A stretch of DNA of 64,000 nt, from positions 1 to 64,000 of the forward strand of contig NZ_BMQN01000009.1 in the NCBI RefSeq assembly GCF_014648135.1, written 5' to 3'. The notes below the pieces were generated by a model, which had not been told where the DNA came from, did not search any database, and worked only from the letters and a program-made list of their open reading frames with translations. The translations under genes and the position numbers were made by a program. This DNA comes from Deinococcus sedimenti (GTDB lineage Bacteria > Deinococcota > Deinococci > Deinococcales > Deinococcaceae). Positions 44,060 through 57,674 of the stretch are shown here, piece after piece. Position 1 is the first letter of the stretch. The number at the start of each line of letters is the position of its first letter.

Positions 44060-45264
44060 CGGCCCGCACGCCCGCACGGGTGGCGGCGCAGCTGGGACAG
44101 GCGGGAGCGCTGGGCGCGGCGGGGCAGCAGCTGGGCGCGCTGAGCCTGCCGGTGATCGCCGCGGGCCTGCCGGGCAGCACGCCGCTGACGCTGGGGCTGA
44201 TCACGGCGGCGGCTTTCCTGCCGCATCTGCTGCTGGGCCTGTTCCTGGGGGCGCTGGCGGACCGGCTCGCGCCGCGCGGCGTGATGCTGCTCATGCACGC
44301 CGCGCGGGCGGGGACGCTGCTGCTCGCGGCGGCCCTGGCACACGCCGGGGTGCTGGGCGCGGGCGTGCTCGCGGGCATCGCGCTGACGCTGGGAGCACTC
44401 GGGGCGCTGCACGACGCGGCGCTGCAGCGCTGGCTGGCGGGGCTGCCTGACCGGGCGGACGCGAACCGCGCCGTGCAGACCGGCGAGCAGGTGGCCCTGA
44501 CGGTCGCGCCGGGCCTGAGCGGGCTGCTGATCGGATCGCTGGGCGCGGCCGCCGCGCTGCTGGCCGAGGCCCTGAGTTTCCTCGGGGCGGGAGCGCGGCT
44601 CTCACGTGTTCCCGCCCCGGTCGTGCTGTCGCGCGGAACGGGTCCGCTGCTACGCGACGCGGCCGACGGGCTGCGGTTCGTGTGGGGGCACGGCACGCTG
44701 CGGCGGCTGGCGCTGACGGCGGCGTTCGTGAACCTGTCGCGCGCCATGACGTTCACGCTGCTGTCGTACTACCTGCTGCGCGAGGTGGGCGTGGAGCCGC
44801 TGGTGCTGGGCGTCGTCCTGACGGTCAGCGGTCTGGGCGGACTGGGCGGCGCGTGGCTGAGCCGCCGCACGGCCGCCGTGCCGGACGAGACGCTGCTGCG
44901 CCGCGCGTTGACGGCGCTGGCCGTTGCCGGACTGCTCGTGCCACTGGGCGACGGTGGGTGGACGCTGGCCCTGATCCTGCTGGGGCGGGCGCTGGGCACC
45001 GCGTGCACGGTCACGTACAACATCCGGCAGGACACGCTCCGGCAGGCGCTGTCCCCGGCCGGGATGGAGGCGCGCGTGGCGACCGCGTCGCGCACGCTGC
45101 TGTGGGGCAGCCTGCCGCTGGGCGCGGCGCTGGGGGGCGCGCTGGGCGGCGCGTGCGGCGTGCGGCCCGCCCTGCTGATCGCGGCCACGCTGGTGTTCGC
45201 CGCGCCGCTGCTGCTGGGCCGCGTGACGCCCGCTCCGCAGGCCACGCCCGCGCCGCTGGGCTGA
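44056..45264 (+). CDS. MFS transporter, secretion-effector (EntS/MFS_3-like) type
   Basis: The 402-residue protein has ten to twelve hydrophobic helices, the MFS loop motif GALADRLAPRGVMLL, and DALRQALSPAGMEARVATASRT-like loops typical of exporters such as EntS. It is translated from a GTG overlapping the ATP-grasp stop, which suggests it exports the product of that enzyme or imports its substrate. A link to corrinoids is possible from operon position but no corrinoid-specific feature is visible. Confidence 0.82.
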   Translation: MTARTPARVAAQLGQAGALGAAGQQLGALSLPVIAAGLPGSTPLTLGLITAAAFLPHLLLGLFLGALADRLAPRGVMLLMHAARAGTLLLAAALAHAGVLGAGVLAGIALTLGALGALHDAALQRWLAGLPDRADANRAVQTGEQVALTVAPGLSGLLIGSLGAAAALLAEALSFLGAGARLSRVPAPVVLSRGTGPLLRDAADGLRFVWGHGTLRRLALTAAFVNLSRAMTFTLLSYYLLREVGVEPLVLGVVLTVSGLGGLGGAWLSRRTAAVPDETLLRRALTALAVAGLLVPLGDGGWTLALILLGRALGTACTVTYNIRQDTLRQALSPAGMEARVATASRTLLWGSLPLGAALGGALGGACGVRPALLIAATLVFAAPLLLGRVTPAPQATPAPLG

Positions 45265-45318
45265 GCCGCCTGACCCGCCGTCACCTCGGGCCGTCTGTCG
45301 GATAAGGTGGGGCCGCGC

Positions 45319-46689
45319 ATGACGATCCCGCTTCCCCCCCCCACCGTTCGTGCAGGGCCGCGCCGCGTGGTGCTGGCCGCTGCGTCCTCGGGCAGCGGCA
45401 AGACGACCGTGGCGGCGCTGCTGTGCCGCGCGCTGCGCGCCCGGGGCCTGCGCGTGCAGCCGTTCAAGCTGGGTCCGGATTACCTGGACCCGACGCACCT
45501 GACCCGCGCGGCGGGCCGCGAGGCGCGGAACCTCGACTCGTTCCTGCTGGGCCGAGAGCGGCTGCGTGAGCTGTTCGCGCGGGCGGCAGTGCAGGCGGAC
45601 GTGAGCGTCCTGGAGGGCGTGATGGGCCTGTTCGACGGGCGCGACCCGACCACCGACGAACATTCCACGGCGGACCTGGCGCTGCTGCTGGACGCCCCGG
45701 TCGTGCTCGTGCTGGATGCGGGCGGGTCGGCGCGGACGGTCGCGGCGGTCGCGTGCGGCCTGCGGGACTTCCGGCCGGAGTTGCGGGTGGCGGGCGTGAT
45801 CCTGAACCGCGTGGGCGGCGAGCGGCACGCGGCGCTGTGCGAGGCGGCCCTGGATCAGGTCGGCCTGCCCGTGCTGGGCTGGGTGGCGCGCGACGCCGGG
45901 CTGCACCTGCCCGAACGGCACCTGGGGCTCCTGAGCGCCGAGCAGGCCGCCTGGGACGAGGACGCCGCCGACCGCGCGGCCGCCGGATTGCGGCTGGACG
46001 CCCTGCTGGACGCCATCCACGCCCCGGCCCTGCCGGACGCGCCCGCCCCCGCGCAGGCGGGCACGCCGGTGCGGGTGGCGCTGGCGCACGACGAGGCGTT
46101 CCACTTCTCGTACCCGGACGCGCTGGACGAACTGCGCGCGCAGGGCGCCGAACTGATCCGCTTCAGTCCGCTGCGGGACGCGGCCCTCCCGGCGGGCGTG
46201 GGGGGCGTGCTGCTGCCCGGCGGGTACCCGGAGGCCCACGCGCACGACCTGAGCGGCAACGCGTCCATGCGCGAGTCCATCCGTGCCTTCGCCGCGTCGG
46301 GCGGGGCGGTCCTGGCCGAGTGCGGCGGCCTGATGTACCTCGGGGAATCACTGGACGTGGACGGGCACGAGGTGCCCATGTGCGGCGTGATTCCCTACCG
46401 CACCCGCATGACGCCCCGCCTGACCCTCGGGTACCGCGACGCGACCGCGCTGCGGGGCACCCTGGTCGCCCCGGCGGGCGCGGCGGTGCGCGGGCACGAG
46501 TTCCACCACTCGGTCCTCACGCACGCGCCCACCCGGCCCGCGTGGCGCTGGACGGCGCACGACGGCACCATCACCGAGGAAGGCTACGCGCACGGGAACA
46601 TCCTCGCCAGCTACCTGCACCTGCACCTGGGCGCCGACCCGACCCTCGCCGCCCGCTTCCTGGACGCCTGCCGCGCGGTGAGCACTTGA
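45319..46689 (+). CDS. cbiA: Cobyrinate a,c-diamide synthase
   Basis: The 456-residue enzyme (CbiA/CobB) amidates side chains a and c of cobyrinate or hydrogenobyrinate using glutamine and ATP. It has an N-terminal P-loop ATPase domain (ASSGSGKTT at 22-30, then [10 protein letters not shown]) and a C-terminal class I glutamine amidotransferase domain with the nucleophile Cys in [11 protein letters not shown] and the His in [15 protein letters not shown] (45303-45308) ten bases before the ATG may be an internal promoter. Whether it acts before or after cobalt insertion is not decidable here. Confidence 0.93.
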   Translation: MTIPLPPPTVRAGPRRVVLAAASSGSGKTTVAALLCRALRARGLRVQPFKLGPDYLDPTHLTRAAGREARNLDSFLLGRERLRELFARAAVQADVSVLEGVMGLFDGRDPTTDEHSTADLALLLDAPVVLVLDAGGSARTVAAVACGLRDFRPELRVAGVILNRVGGERHAALCEAALDQVGLPVLGWVARDAGLHLPERHLGLLSAEQAAWDEDAADRAAAGLRLDALLDAIHAPALPDAPAPAQAGTPVRVALAHDEAFHFSYPDALDELRAQGAELIRFSPLRDAALPAGVGGVLLPGGYPEAHAHDLSGNASMRESIRAFAASGGAVLAECGGLMYLGESLDVDGHEVPMCGVIPYRTRMTPRLTLGYRDATALRGTLVAPAGAAVRGHEFHHSVLTHAPTRPAWRWTAHDGTITEEGYAHGNILASYLHLHLGADPTLAARFLDACRAVST

Positions 46690-47588
46690 GGGGCGCCCCG
46701 CGCCGGGCGCTGCTGCTGGCCCTCGCGCTGGACACGCTGGGTGAACCGCCGGCCCCCGCGCACCCGGTCGTGTGGATGGGGCACCTGCTGCGGCGCGCGC
46801 GCGCCGCGTGGCGGGGACAGACGCCGCGCGCGCAACTGGTCGAGGGGGGCCTGGGCTGGGCCGCCGGGGTGACGCTGAGTGCCGCCCTGGGCGTGGCCTG
46901 CGGGCGGCTGCCCTGGTGGGGGCAGGGCGTGGCCCTCAAACCGCTGCTGGCCCGCACGGCGCTGCTGCGTGCGGGCGCGGAGGTCGCTGGGGCGCTGGAG
47001 GCCGGGAACCTCCCCGAGGCGCGGCGACTGCTGTCCTGGCACCTCGTGAGCCGGGGTACCGCGGACCTGACGGCCTCCGAGGTGGCGGGCGCGGCCATCG
47101 CCAGCCTCGCGGAGAACCTCAGCGACAGCGTCGTGGCGCCGCTGCTGCACGCGCGGGTGGGCGGCCTGGGCTGGGCCGCCGCGTACCGCTTCACGAACAC
47201 CGCCGATGCCAGCTGGGGTTACCGGACCCCGGCCCTGGAGTGGCCGGGCAAGGTCGCGGCCCGCGCGGACGACCTGCTGAACCTCGCCCCGGCCCGCCTG
47301 AGCGCCGCGTGCCTGCTGCTCGCCGCCGGAGGGCGAGGCTGGCGGGAATGGCGGGCGGACGCCCGGCGCACCCCCAGCCCGAACGGCGGGCACCCCATGA
47401 GTGCCGCCGCCGGGGCTCTCGGTGTGCGGCTGGAGAAGCGCGGCGTGTACACCCTGAACGCCGCCGGGCGCGACCCCGACGCGGCCGACCTGCGCGCCGC
47501 CCTGACCCTGGTGAACCGCGCGGCGCTGCTGGCAGCCCTGGTCTGCCTGCTCCCCCTGCCCCGGCGGCTGACGGGGGCGCGGGCGTGA
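46686..47588 (+). CDS. cbiB: Adenosylcobinamide-phosphate synthase
   Basis: The 300-residue membrane protein (CbiB/CobD) attaches the aminopropanol phosphate arm to cobyric acid. Typical segments are [21 protein letters not shown] near the start, [20 protein letters not shown] in the middle and [14 protein letters not shown] with [18 protein letters not shown] later. The start is read as the TTG at 46686, which overlaps the cbiA stop (TTGA); no ATG or GTG with this position is available. The GTG of the next gene overlaps its stop. Confidence 0.92.
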   Translation: MRGAPRRALLLALALDTLGEPPAPAHPVVWMGHLLRRARAAWRGQTPRAQLVEGGLGWAAGVTLSAALGVACGRLPWWGQGVALKPLLARTALLRAGAEVAGALEAGNLPEARRLLSWHLVSRGTADLTASEVAGAAIASLAENLSDSVVAPLLHARVGGLGWAAAYRFTNTADASWGYRTPALEWPGKVAARADDLLNLAPARLSAACLLLAAGGRGWREWRADARRTPSPNGGHPMSAAAGALGVRLEKRGVYTLNAAGRDPDAADLRAALTLVNRAALLAALVCLLPLPRRLTGARA

Positions 47589-48587
47589 TTCCCCTGATCC
47601 CCCGCGTGCCACACGGCGGCCCGGGCGCGCAGCCCTTCGCCGGGCTGGATTTCAGCGTGAACGCCAACCCGTACGGCCCCAGCCCGCGCCTGATCCAGGC
47701 GGTGCGGGACGCCGACCACGCCCACTACCCCGACCCGACCTACGCCTGGGTGCGGGAGCGGCTGGCCGCGTGGCACGGCCTGAGCCCGGCCGAGGTCACC
47801 CCGGCGGTGGGCGCGTCCGACCTGCTGCACCGCCTCGCCCGGCTGTGCCTGAGTGACGGGGGCTCGCTGCTGAGCCTGCACGCGCCCTTCGGGGAACTCG
47901 CCCGCGCCGCCGCGCTGCTCGGCGCGCCCGTCACGACCGTGCAGGCGGTGCCGGACGTCCTCCCGGCCGGGACGCGCCTCGTGTACGTGGGGTACCCGCA
48001 CAACCCGACCGGCCTCGTCCCCACACCCGAGACGCTGCTGACCCTGGCGGGGCGATGCCACGAGGTCGGCGCGCTGCTGATCGTGGACGAGGCGTACGCA
48101 CCCTTCGTCACGCTGCCCGCCCCGCCGCGCCACCCCGCGCTGCTGCGCCTGCTCTCGCCCGGCAAGGCGCACGGGCTGGTCGGCGCGCGCCCCGCGTACG
48201 CGCTGGCCGCGCCGGACGTGATCGCCGCGCTCGACAACCTCGCCCCCGCGTGGCACGTGCCCGCCGGGACCGCCGGGGTGCTCGCGGCCCTGCCGCACGC
48301 CGCGCGCTTCCTGGCCGAGACGCTGCCCAGGGTCGCCGCGCACGCCGCCGCGCTCGCGGACGACCTGCGCCCGCTGGGCCGGGTGGAGCACCACGGCACA
48401 CCGTTCCTGACGCTGCGGGTCGGGGACGCCCGCGCCCTGAGTGCAGACCTGCTCGCGGCGGGCGTGCGGGTGCGGGACTGCGCGAGTTACGGCGAGCCGC
48501 ACCTCATCCGCGTGAGCACGCGCCTGCCGGGCGAGAACCGCGTGCTCGTGCGCGAGCTGCACTCACGGCTGGGGATGGGAGGACGAC

Positions 48588-48595
<8 letters not shown>
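47585..48595 (+). CDS. cobC: Threonine-phosphate decarboxylase-like aminotransferase
   Basis: The 336-residue PLP enzyme of aminotransferase fold type I resembles CobC/CobD, which makes (R)-1-amino-2-propanol phosphate for the nucleotide loop of cobalamin. Seen are [24 protein letters not shown], the PLP-binding Asp in [11 protein letters not shown] and the Schiff-base Lys in [12 protein letters not shown]. It lacks the C-terminal extension found in some bifunctional homologues. A histidinol-phosphate aminotransferase role is the main alternative, but the operon argues for cobalamin. GTG start. Confidence 0.88.
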
Positions 48596-49993
<1,398 letters not shown>

Positions 49994-49997
<4 letters not shown>

Positions 49998-50500
49998 CTC
50001 TGGTGTTCGTCACGGGCGGGGCGCGCAGCGGCAAGAGCACCTTCGCGGAGGCCCGCGCGGCGCAGGTGGGCGCCCCCGTCACGTACGTGGCGACCGCGCA
50101 GGCCTTCGACGACGAGATGCGCGTCCGCATCGGACGACACCGCGCCGACCGTCCCGCCGGGTGGGTGACGCGCGAGGAACCCCTGCACATCCCGGCGGTC
50201 GTGGGAGAGGTGCAGGGCACGGTGCTGCTCGACTGCCTGAGCCTGTGGGTGAGCAACCTGATGCTCGCGGACTGGACGGACGACGCCGTGCTGGCCGCCG
50301 CGGACGACCTGCTGCGCGCCGCGCGGGACCGGGGCGGCGTGACCGTCATGGTCACGAACGAGGTGGGCTTCGGGATCGTGCCGGACAACGCGCTGGCGCG
50401 CCGCTTCCGGGACCTGCTGGGCTGGGTGAACCAGCGCGCCGCCGCCGCGTCGGACGAGGCGTGGCTGATCGTCAGCGGTCGGCCCCTGCGCCTGCCCTGA
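49994..50500 (+). CDS. cobU: Adenosylcobinamide kinase / cobinamide-phosphate guanylyltransferase
   Basis: The 168-residue protein (CobU/CobP) phosphorylates adenosylcobinamide and transfers GMP to it. It begins with the P-loop VTGGARSGKSTFAE and has the usual RIGRHRADRP, LLDCLSLWVSNLM and MVTNEVGFGIVPDN segments. GTG start. It is the last gene of the long operon; cobalamin synthase (CobS of enteric naming), the CobT phosphoribosyltransferase and the adenosyltransferase are not in the window. Confidence 0.94.
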
Positions 50501-50526
50501 CCCGGCGGGCGCATACCCCGGGCTGG

Positions 50527-50576
50527 TATACTCGCGGGGACCGGTTTCCTCGCCCCTCGCCCCCAGGAGTGCCCCC
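50527..50576 (+). promoter_or_regulatory. Promoter and RBS of the rhodanese gene
   Basis: TATACT (50527-50532) is a near-consensus -10 box, followed by a leader of about 38 bases and AGGAG some 6 bases before the ATG. It is the only clearly leadered single-gene promoter with this -10 quality in the right half. Confidence 0.6.
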
Positions 50577-50945
50577 ATGCGACCCACCCTGCTGATCGGC
50601 CTGCTCACCCTGAGCGCCTGCGCGCCCCGCGCCGCCACGTACACCACCATCCCCGTCCAGGACCTGCGCGCCGCTCAGGAGAAGGGCGAGTACGTCCTGG
50701 ACGTCCGCACCGACGCCGAATACAGGGAGGGGCACGTCCCCGGCGCGGCGCTGCTGCCCCTGGCGGACCTGGGCACTCGCATGAACGAGGTCCCGAAGGA
50801 CCGCCCGGTGTACGTCATCTGCCGCAGCGGCAACCGCAGCGCCCAGGCCAGCGCGCAACTCGTGAAGGCCGGATACACCCGCGTGTTCAACGTGGACGGC
50901 GGCATGAACGCCTGGACGTCAGCCGGATACCCCGTCGAACGCTGA
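50577..50945 (+). CDS. Rhodanese-domain lipoprotein
   Basis: The 122-residue protein has a lipoprotein signal MRPTLLIGLLTLSAC (lipidated Cys15) and a single rhodanese domain with the loop VICRSGNRS, whose Cys is the persulfide carrier, and the N-terminal LDVRTDAEYREGHVPGA. It would act on sulfane sulfur at the outer face of the cytoplasmic membrane, or in the periplasm. It has its own promoter and no obvious partner; the CsoR/CstR-like repressor at 11162 would be a natural regulator class for such a gene but lies far away. Confidence 0.88.
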   Translation: MRPTLLIGLLTLSACAPRAATYTTIPVQDLRAAQEKGEYVLDVRTDAEYREGHVPGAALLPLADLGTRMNEVPKDRPVYVICRSGNRSAQASAQLVKAGYTRVFNVDGGMNAWTSAGYPVER

Positions 50946-50991
50946 GCACGCTGGGCACTGAACCCGCCCCGTCCCATGCCAGACTGCGCGC

Positions 50992-51555
50992 ATGTCCGAA
51001 CCCCTCAGGGTCATCATCGGCGCCGGCACCCAGACGTGGCCCGGCTGGATCCCCACCCAGCGTGACCAGCTCGACCTGACCGACCGCGCCAGCTTTGAGC
51101 GGTACTTCGGGAACCGCCGCGCCGACGCGCTGCTATGCGAACACGTCTGGGAGCACCTCACGCCGGAGCAGAGCCGGGAAGCCGCGCGCCTGTGCCTGGA
51201 CTACCTGAAACCCGGCGGGTGGCTGCGCTGCGCCGTCCCCGACGCGAACTTCCCCGACGAGGCGTACCAGCAGCTCGTGCAGGTGGGCGGCCCCGGCCCG
51301 GCCGACCACCCGGCCGCCGACCATCAGATCGTGTACGACGCCCCCACCTTCCGCGCAGTCTTCGAGAACGCGGGCTTCGAGGTGGACCTGCTGGAGTACT
51401 GCGACGACACGGGCCGCTTCCACTACCACGGGTGGGACGTCTCGACCGGCCCGGTGTACCGCTCGCTGCTGCTCGACCACCGCAACCGCGACGGACACCT
51501 GGGCTTCGTCTCCCTGATTCTGGACGCCCGGAAACCCGGCGGGACCCCAGACTGA
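50992..51555 (+). CDS. SAM-dependent methyltransferase-like protein
   Basis: The 187-residue protein resembles short methyltransferases annotated as group 1-like or as sugar/nodulation-type proteins. It has IIGAGTQTWPGWIPTQR at the start, CEHVWEHLTPEQSREAARLC and LKPGGWLRCAVPDANF, which match the second half of the Rossmann methyltransferase fold. Motif I is shortened to GAG near the N-terminus, so SAM binding is uncertain. A CAGACT box six bases before the ATG suggests a weak leaderless promoter. Substrate unknown. Confidence 0.7.
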   Translation: MSEPLRVIIGAGTQTWPGWIPTQRDQLDLTDRASFERYFGNRRADALLCEHVWEHLTPEQSREAARLCLDYLKPGGWLRCAVPDANFPDEAYQQLVQVGGPGPADHPAADHQIVYDAPTFRAVFENAGFEVDLLEYCDDTGRFHYHGWDVSTGPVYRSLLLDHRNRDGHLGFVSLILDARKPGGTPD

Positions 51556-51585
51556 AGCCGCGTCCTGCCGGGGCTGGGGCCTGAC

Positions 51586-51740
51586 TCATACGGATTCCGT
51601 TTGTTTCGCTGACAATCCGGAACTTCACCGGATTGCCAGCTCCAGGTCCGGAGGGGCGCTCCGCTCCTTCTCTGCTCCGCAGCTCTGCGAGTCGCATCCG
51701 CTCGGGTTGAAAGTTTTCGCAAACCTTTCAACCGGAGTCC
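51586..51740 (+). repeat. 155-bp hairpin-bearing intergenic repeat, copy A
   Basis: It begins ATACGGA, has GTTTCG at 51603-51608 and ends CGGAGTCC, collinear with 34769-34923 at exactly the same length. Hairpin one is CAATCCGG/CCGGATTG (51613-51620, 51628-51635), hairpin two GGTTGAAAG/CTTTCAACC (51705-51713, 51725-51733) with extra inner pairing. Between them lies the conserved block CCTTCTCTGC...GCAGCTCTGCGAGTC. It fills the gap between two converging genes and ends three bases before the cydB stop codon, so hairpin two may act as its terminator. Confidence 0.8.
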
Positions 51741-51743
51741 ATA

Positions 51744-54186
<2,443 letters not shown>

Positions 54187-54190
<4 letters not shown>

Positions 54191-55821
54191 ATGACCTTCT
54201 TTCGGGTGGCGGGCAGCGGGTGGAGGTGGCCGTCCTGAAGCCGGTAGACCTGATCGGCCAGGATCAGCGGTGCGGGCCGGTGCGTGACGAGCAGCAGGGT
54301 CCGCCCGGCGCACTCGCGGCCCAGGACGCGCAGCACGCGGGCCTCGGTGTCCGGGTCGAGGTGCGCGGTGGGTTCGTCCAGCAGCAGCACGTCCGAGCGT
54401 TTCAGCAGCGCGCGGGCCAGACTCACGCGGGCGCGCTGCCCGCCGGACAGGCGCGTGCCGCCCTCGCCGACCCAGGTGTCCAGCGGCAGGTCTTCCAGGC
54501 CCAGGTCGTCCAGCAGGGCGCGCAGCCGCTCGGGGGGCGCGTGCGGGTCGCCCAGGCGCAGGTTCTCCTCGACGGTGCCGTCCAGCAGCGGCGCGTCCTG
54601 CTCGTGCAGGCTCAGGCGGGCGCGCAGGTCCGCCAGCGCCAGGGCGCGCAGGTCCGTCCCGCCCAGCGTCACCCGACCGGCGGTGGGGTCGAGGTCGCGG
54701 CTGATCAGGCCCAGCAGGGTGCTCTTGCCCGCGCCGCTGGGGCCAGTGACCGCCACCCGCGCGCCCGGCGGGAGGTGCAGGGTGACGCCGCGCAGCAGGT
54801 CGCGCCCGCCGCGCGTGAGCCCCACTCCGTCCAGGGTCAGGGGCAGGGGTCCGGGCGGCAGGGGAGAGGGTGCCACCGGGTCGGTCACGGCGGGCTGCAC
54901 GGCCGCCAGCGCCTCGTCCCGCTCCTGCGCCGCCCGGGCCGCCGCGTGCGCGCCGGGCACCAGCGCGAGCGGGATCAGCGCGTCGAAACTCGCGGCGGCC
55001 AGCAACACGACCGCCGCCAGCCACGCGCCGCCCAGAGTGCCCACCTCGACCAGGGTCAGGCCGCGCGTGAGCACCAGCGTGAAGCACAGGGCGAACAGCG
55101 CCTCGCGGCCCAGCGTCAGGCCGGTCTGGAGGCGACCCTGCGCCAGTGTCACGCGGCGCAGCTGCCCGTTCAGGGCGTCCAGGCGGGGCGCCCACAGCCG
55201 GGCCGCGCCGTCCGCGCTGGCACTCAGCGCGTCCAGCAGCGCCGCGCCGTGCTCACGGGCCACCCTCGCTTCCTCGCGGGCCAGTTCCGCCGCCCGCACG
55301 CGGGCCAGCCAGGGCAGCGCCGCCGCCAGCAGCAGCGGCCCCAGGACGCTCAGGCCCAGCCGGGCGTCCAGGCTCAGCAGCCACCCACCGGCCAGCAGCG
55401 CCCCGCCCGCGAAGCCCAGCAGCGGCAGGGTCACGCGCAGCGCCGCGAACTGCCGCGCGTCTAGGTCCGCGCCGCTGCGGGCGAGCAGGTCGCCACTGCG
55501 TTCGCGGGCTAGCAGGTCCCGCCCGAACCGCGAGACGCGGTCGAACAGCGCCGCGCGCCCCGCCTCTCCGGCCCGCAGGGCGGCGGCGTGCCCGGTCAGG
55601 CGTTCGGCGTAGCGCAGGCCCGCGCGGCCCACGCCCAGCCCGCGCACCAGCGTCACGAGCAGCGTCAGGCTCAGGAACACCTCGGGCCGCAGCGCCGCGC
55701 GGGCGATCAGGCGTCCCGACGCGCCCGCCAGCGTGACCCCCGCCAGGGTGGCCGCGACGCCCAGCAGCGCCGGGAGGACGAAGGGCCGCCAGCCTCCGGC
55801 CCGGTTCATGGGGTGGGTCAT
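54187..55821 (-). CDS. cydC: CydDC thiol/haem ABC exporter subunit CydC
   Basis: The 544-residue half-transporter has an N-terminal six-helix domain (about 1-300) and a C-terminal ABC ATPase with Walker [10 protein letters not shown], signature [15 protein letters not shown] and Walker [13 protein letters not shown]. The CydDC heterodimer exports cysteine and glutathione (haem is a proposed ligand) and is needed for cytochrome bd assembly. Its ATG overlaps the cydD stop, and its stop overlaps the cydA start. Which of the two half-transporters corresponds to CydC is by operon position. Confidence 0.9.
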
Positions 55822-57467
55822 GGGGCCTCCAGGGTCAGGGTGCGCCAGCCGGGTGGGGGGTCGCGGTGCGTGACGAGCAGCGCGGTCCGCCCGCGCGCGG
55901 CCCGGCCGATCAGCGCGTGCAGGTCGCGCGCGGTGTCCCCGTCCAGGTGGGCGGTGACCTCGTCGAGGAGCAGCAGGTCCGCGCCGGACAGCAGTGCGCG
56001 GGCCAGGGCCAGCCGGGCCGTCTCCCCGCCGGACAGGCGCGTGCCGCCCTCGCCCAGCGGGGCGTCCAGCGTGCCGGGCAGCGCGGCGATCACGCCGTCC
56101 AGTCCCACCTCGCGCAGCGCGGTCCACAGCGTCCCGTCGTCCGCGTCGGGCGCGGCGAGGCGCAGGTTGTCGCGCACGCTGGCCGCCAGCAGGCGTGGGG
56201 CCTGCGGCACCAGGGCCACCCGGCGCGCCCAGCGGTCCGCGTTCAGGTCATCCAGCGGGACGCCGCCCACGCTCACCTGCCCGGTATGGGCCACGTATTT
56301 TCCCAGTGCGTGCAGCAGAGCGCTCTTGCCGACGCCGCTCGGGCCGCGCAGGGCGACGTGCTCGCCGCTGGCGACCGTGCCGGTCAGGGTGGCGGTCACG
56401 CCCGGCAGGTCGGCCCGCGCGCCCCGGAAGGTCAGTTCAGGGGCGTCGGGCGGTGCGCCCCGCGTCCCGTCGGGCCCGCCGGGCACTGCGTCCAGGGCCG
56501 CCAGATCGCGCGCCAGCGGTTCGGCGTCCAGCGCTGCGTGACGGTCCGCGCCGAGCTGCCGCAGCGGCCCGAAGAACTCCGGGACGAGCATCAGCGCCGC
56601 CAGCGTGGGGGCCAAGGTCGCCTCGCCACCGAAGAGGCGCACGCCGATCCACACGGCCACCAGCGCGGTGGCGAGGGTCGCGGCGAACTCCATCACGAAG
56701 CCCGACAGGAACGCCACGCGCAGCACCCGCAGCGTCGCCTCGCGGTGCGCGCCCGCCGAGCGGACGAGCACGTCCCGGTAGGTGGGCACCGCCCCGAAGG
56801 CGTGCAGGGTCGGCAGGTGCCGCGTCAGGGTCAGCAGCCGCCCCGCGAGCCGGGTGTGCCGCGTCCACTGCGCCTGCGTGGCCGCGTGCGTGGCGAGCCC
56901 CACGAGGTACAGGAACACCACGGTCAGCGGTCCGGTCACGACGAGCAGCGCGGCGGTCGCCGGGTCCAGCAACGCGGTGACGCCCAGCGCGACCAGCGCG
57001 CAGATCGCGGCGTGCGCCCGGCCCGGCAGGAAGCGCGCGTAGTACGGCGCGAGGCGCGGCCCCAGGTCGCTGCTCAGCGTGACGAGGTCCGCCGCGCGCC
57101 GTCCCGCCAGCGCCACCGGGCCCAGGGCCAGCAGCCGCGCCGTGAGGCGATCCCGCTGCCACGCGGTCGCGTGGGTGGCCAGACGTGCCGACAGCGCCTC
57201 GCGCGCCGCGCCCGTCAGGGCCCGCACGCCCAGGCCGAGCGCGGCGCCCAGCACCTCGCCGATATCCGGCAGTCGGGCGGGCGGCGTGAGCACCCCGGCG
57301 ATGATCCGCGCGGCCAGCACGAAAGCCAGCGCCGTCCCCAGCGCGCCCAGCAGGCTCAGCGCGGCGCTCAGGGCGAGGGGGCGCCCCAGGCCGGGCGGGG
57401 CACTCAGGGCGCGCCGCGCCGGGTCCGGCGGGCGGGGGCGGGTCATCCGGGGGGTGATGGACACCAT
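55818..57467 (-). CDS. cydD: CydDC thiol/haem ABC exporter subunit CydD
   Basis: The 549-residue partner of CydC has the membrane domain (about 20-315) and an ABC domain with [16 protein letters not shown] and [15 protein letters not shown]. The Walker A reads [14 protein letters not shown], with Ala where Thr or Ser is usual after KS, so one of the two ATP sites of the heterodimer may be weaker. The start is uncertain: ATG at 57467 or 57446, neither with a good RBS. The 162 bases before the MATE stop contain its promoter, where I see only a half-site-like TTGTGAAATTCAGG and no clear -10 box. Confidence 0.88.
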   Translation of the reverse strand: MVSITPRMTRPRPPDPARRALSAPPGLGRPLALSAALSLLGALGTALAFVLAARIIAGVLTPPARLPDIGEVLGAALGLGVRALTGAAREALSARLATHATAWQRDRLTARLLALGPVALAGRRAADLVTLSSDLGPRLAPYYARFLPGRAHAAICALVALGVTALLDPATAALLVVTGPLTVVFLYLVGLATHAATQAQWTRHTRLAGRLLTLTRHLPTLHAFGAVPTYRDVLVRSAGAHREATLRVLRVAFLSGFVMEFAATLATALVAVWIGVRLFGGEATLAPTLAALMLVPEFFGPLRQLGADRHAALDAEPLARDLAALDAVPGGPDGTRGAPPDAPELTFRGARADLPGVTATLTGTVASGEHVALRGPSGVGKSALLHALGKYVAHTGQVSVGGVPLDDLNADRWARRVALVPQAPRLLAASVRDNLRLAAPDADDGTLWTALREVGLDGVIAALPGTLDAPLGEGGTRLSGGETARLALARALLSGADLLLLDEVTAHLDGDTARDLHALIGRAARGRTALLVTHRDPPPGWRTLTLEAP

Positions 57468-57674
57468 GCGCCCAGCCTGCGCCTCGGGTGTGGGGGAACG
57501 CGAGGGGCGCACGTCCTGAATTTCACAAGGTCGGCTGTGGCCCGGCGTCTCCCCTGTCCCGGGTCTGGCGGGACCGCTGCCCCGCCCTTGCCGCGGTGTT
57601 CAGCGGTCCTCCGGGGCCGACCGCACGCCCCAGGACTCCGCTCTGCCACCCCTGCGGGTGCTGCCGTCAGCGCC

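Noticed and set aside
57513..57674. CRP/FNR site in front of cydD
   Set aside because: Only the half TTGTGAAATTCAGG is seen and no matching right half, so a CRP/FNR site is not supported.
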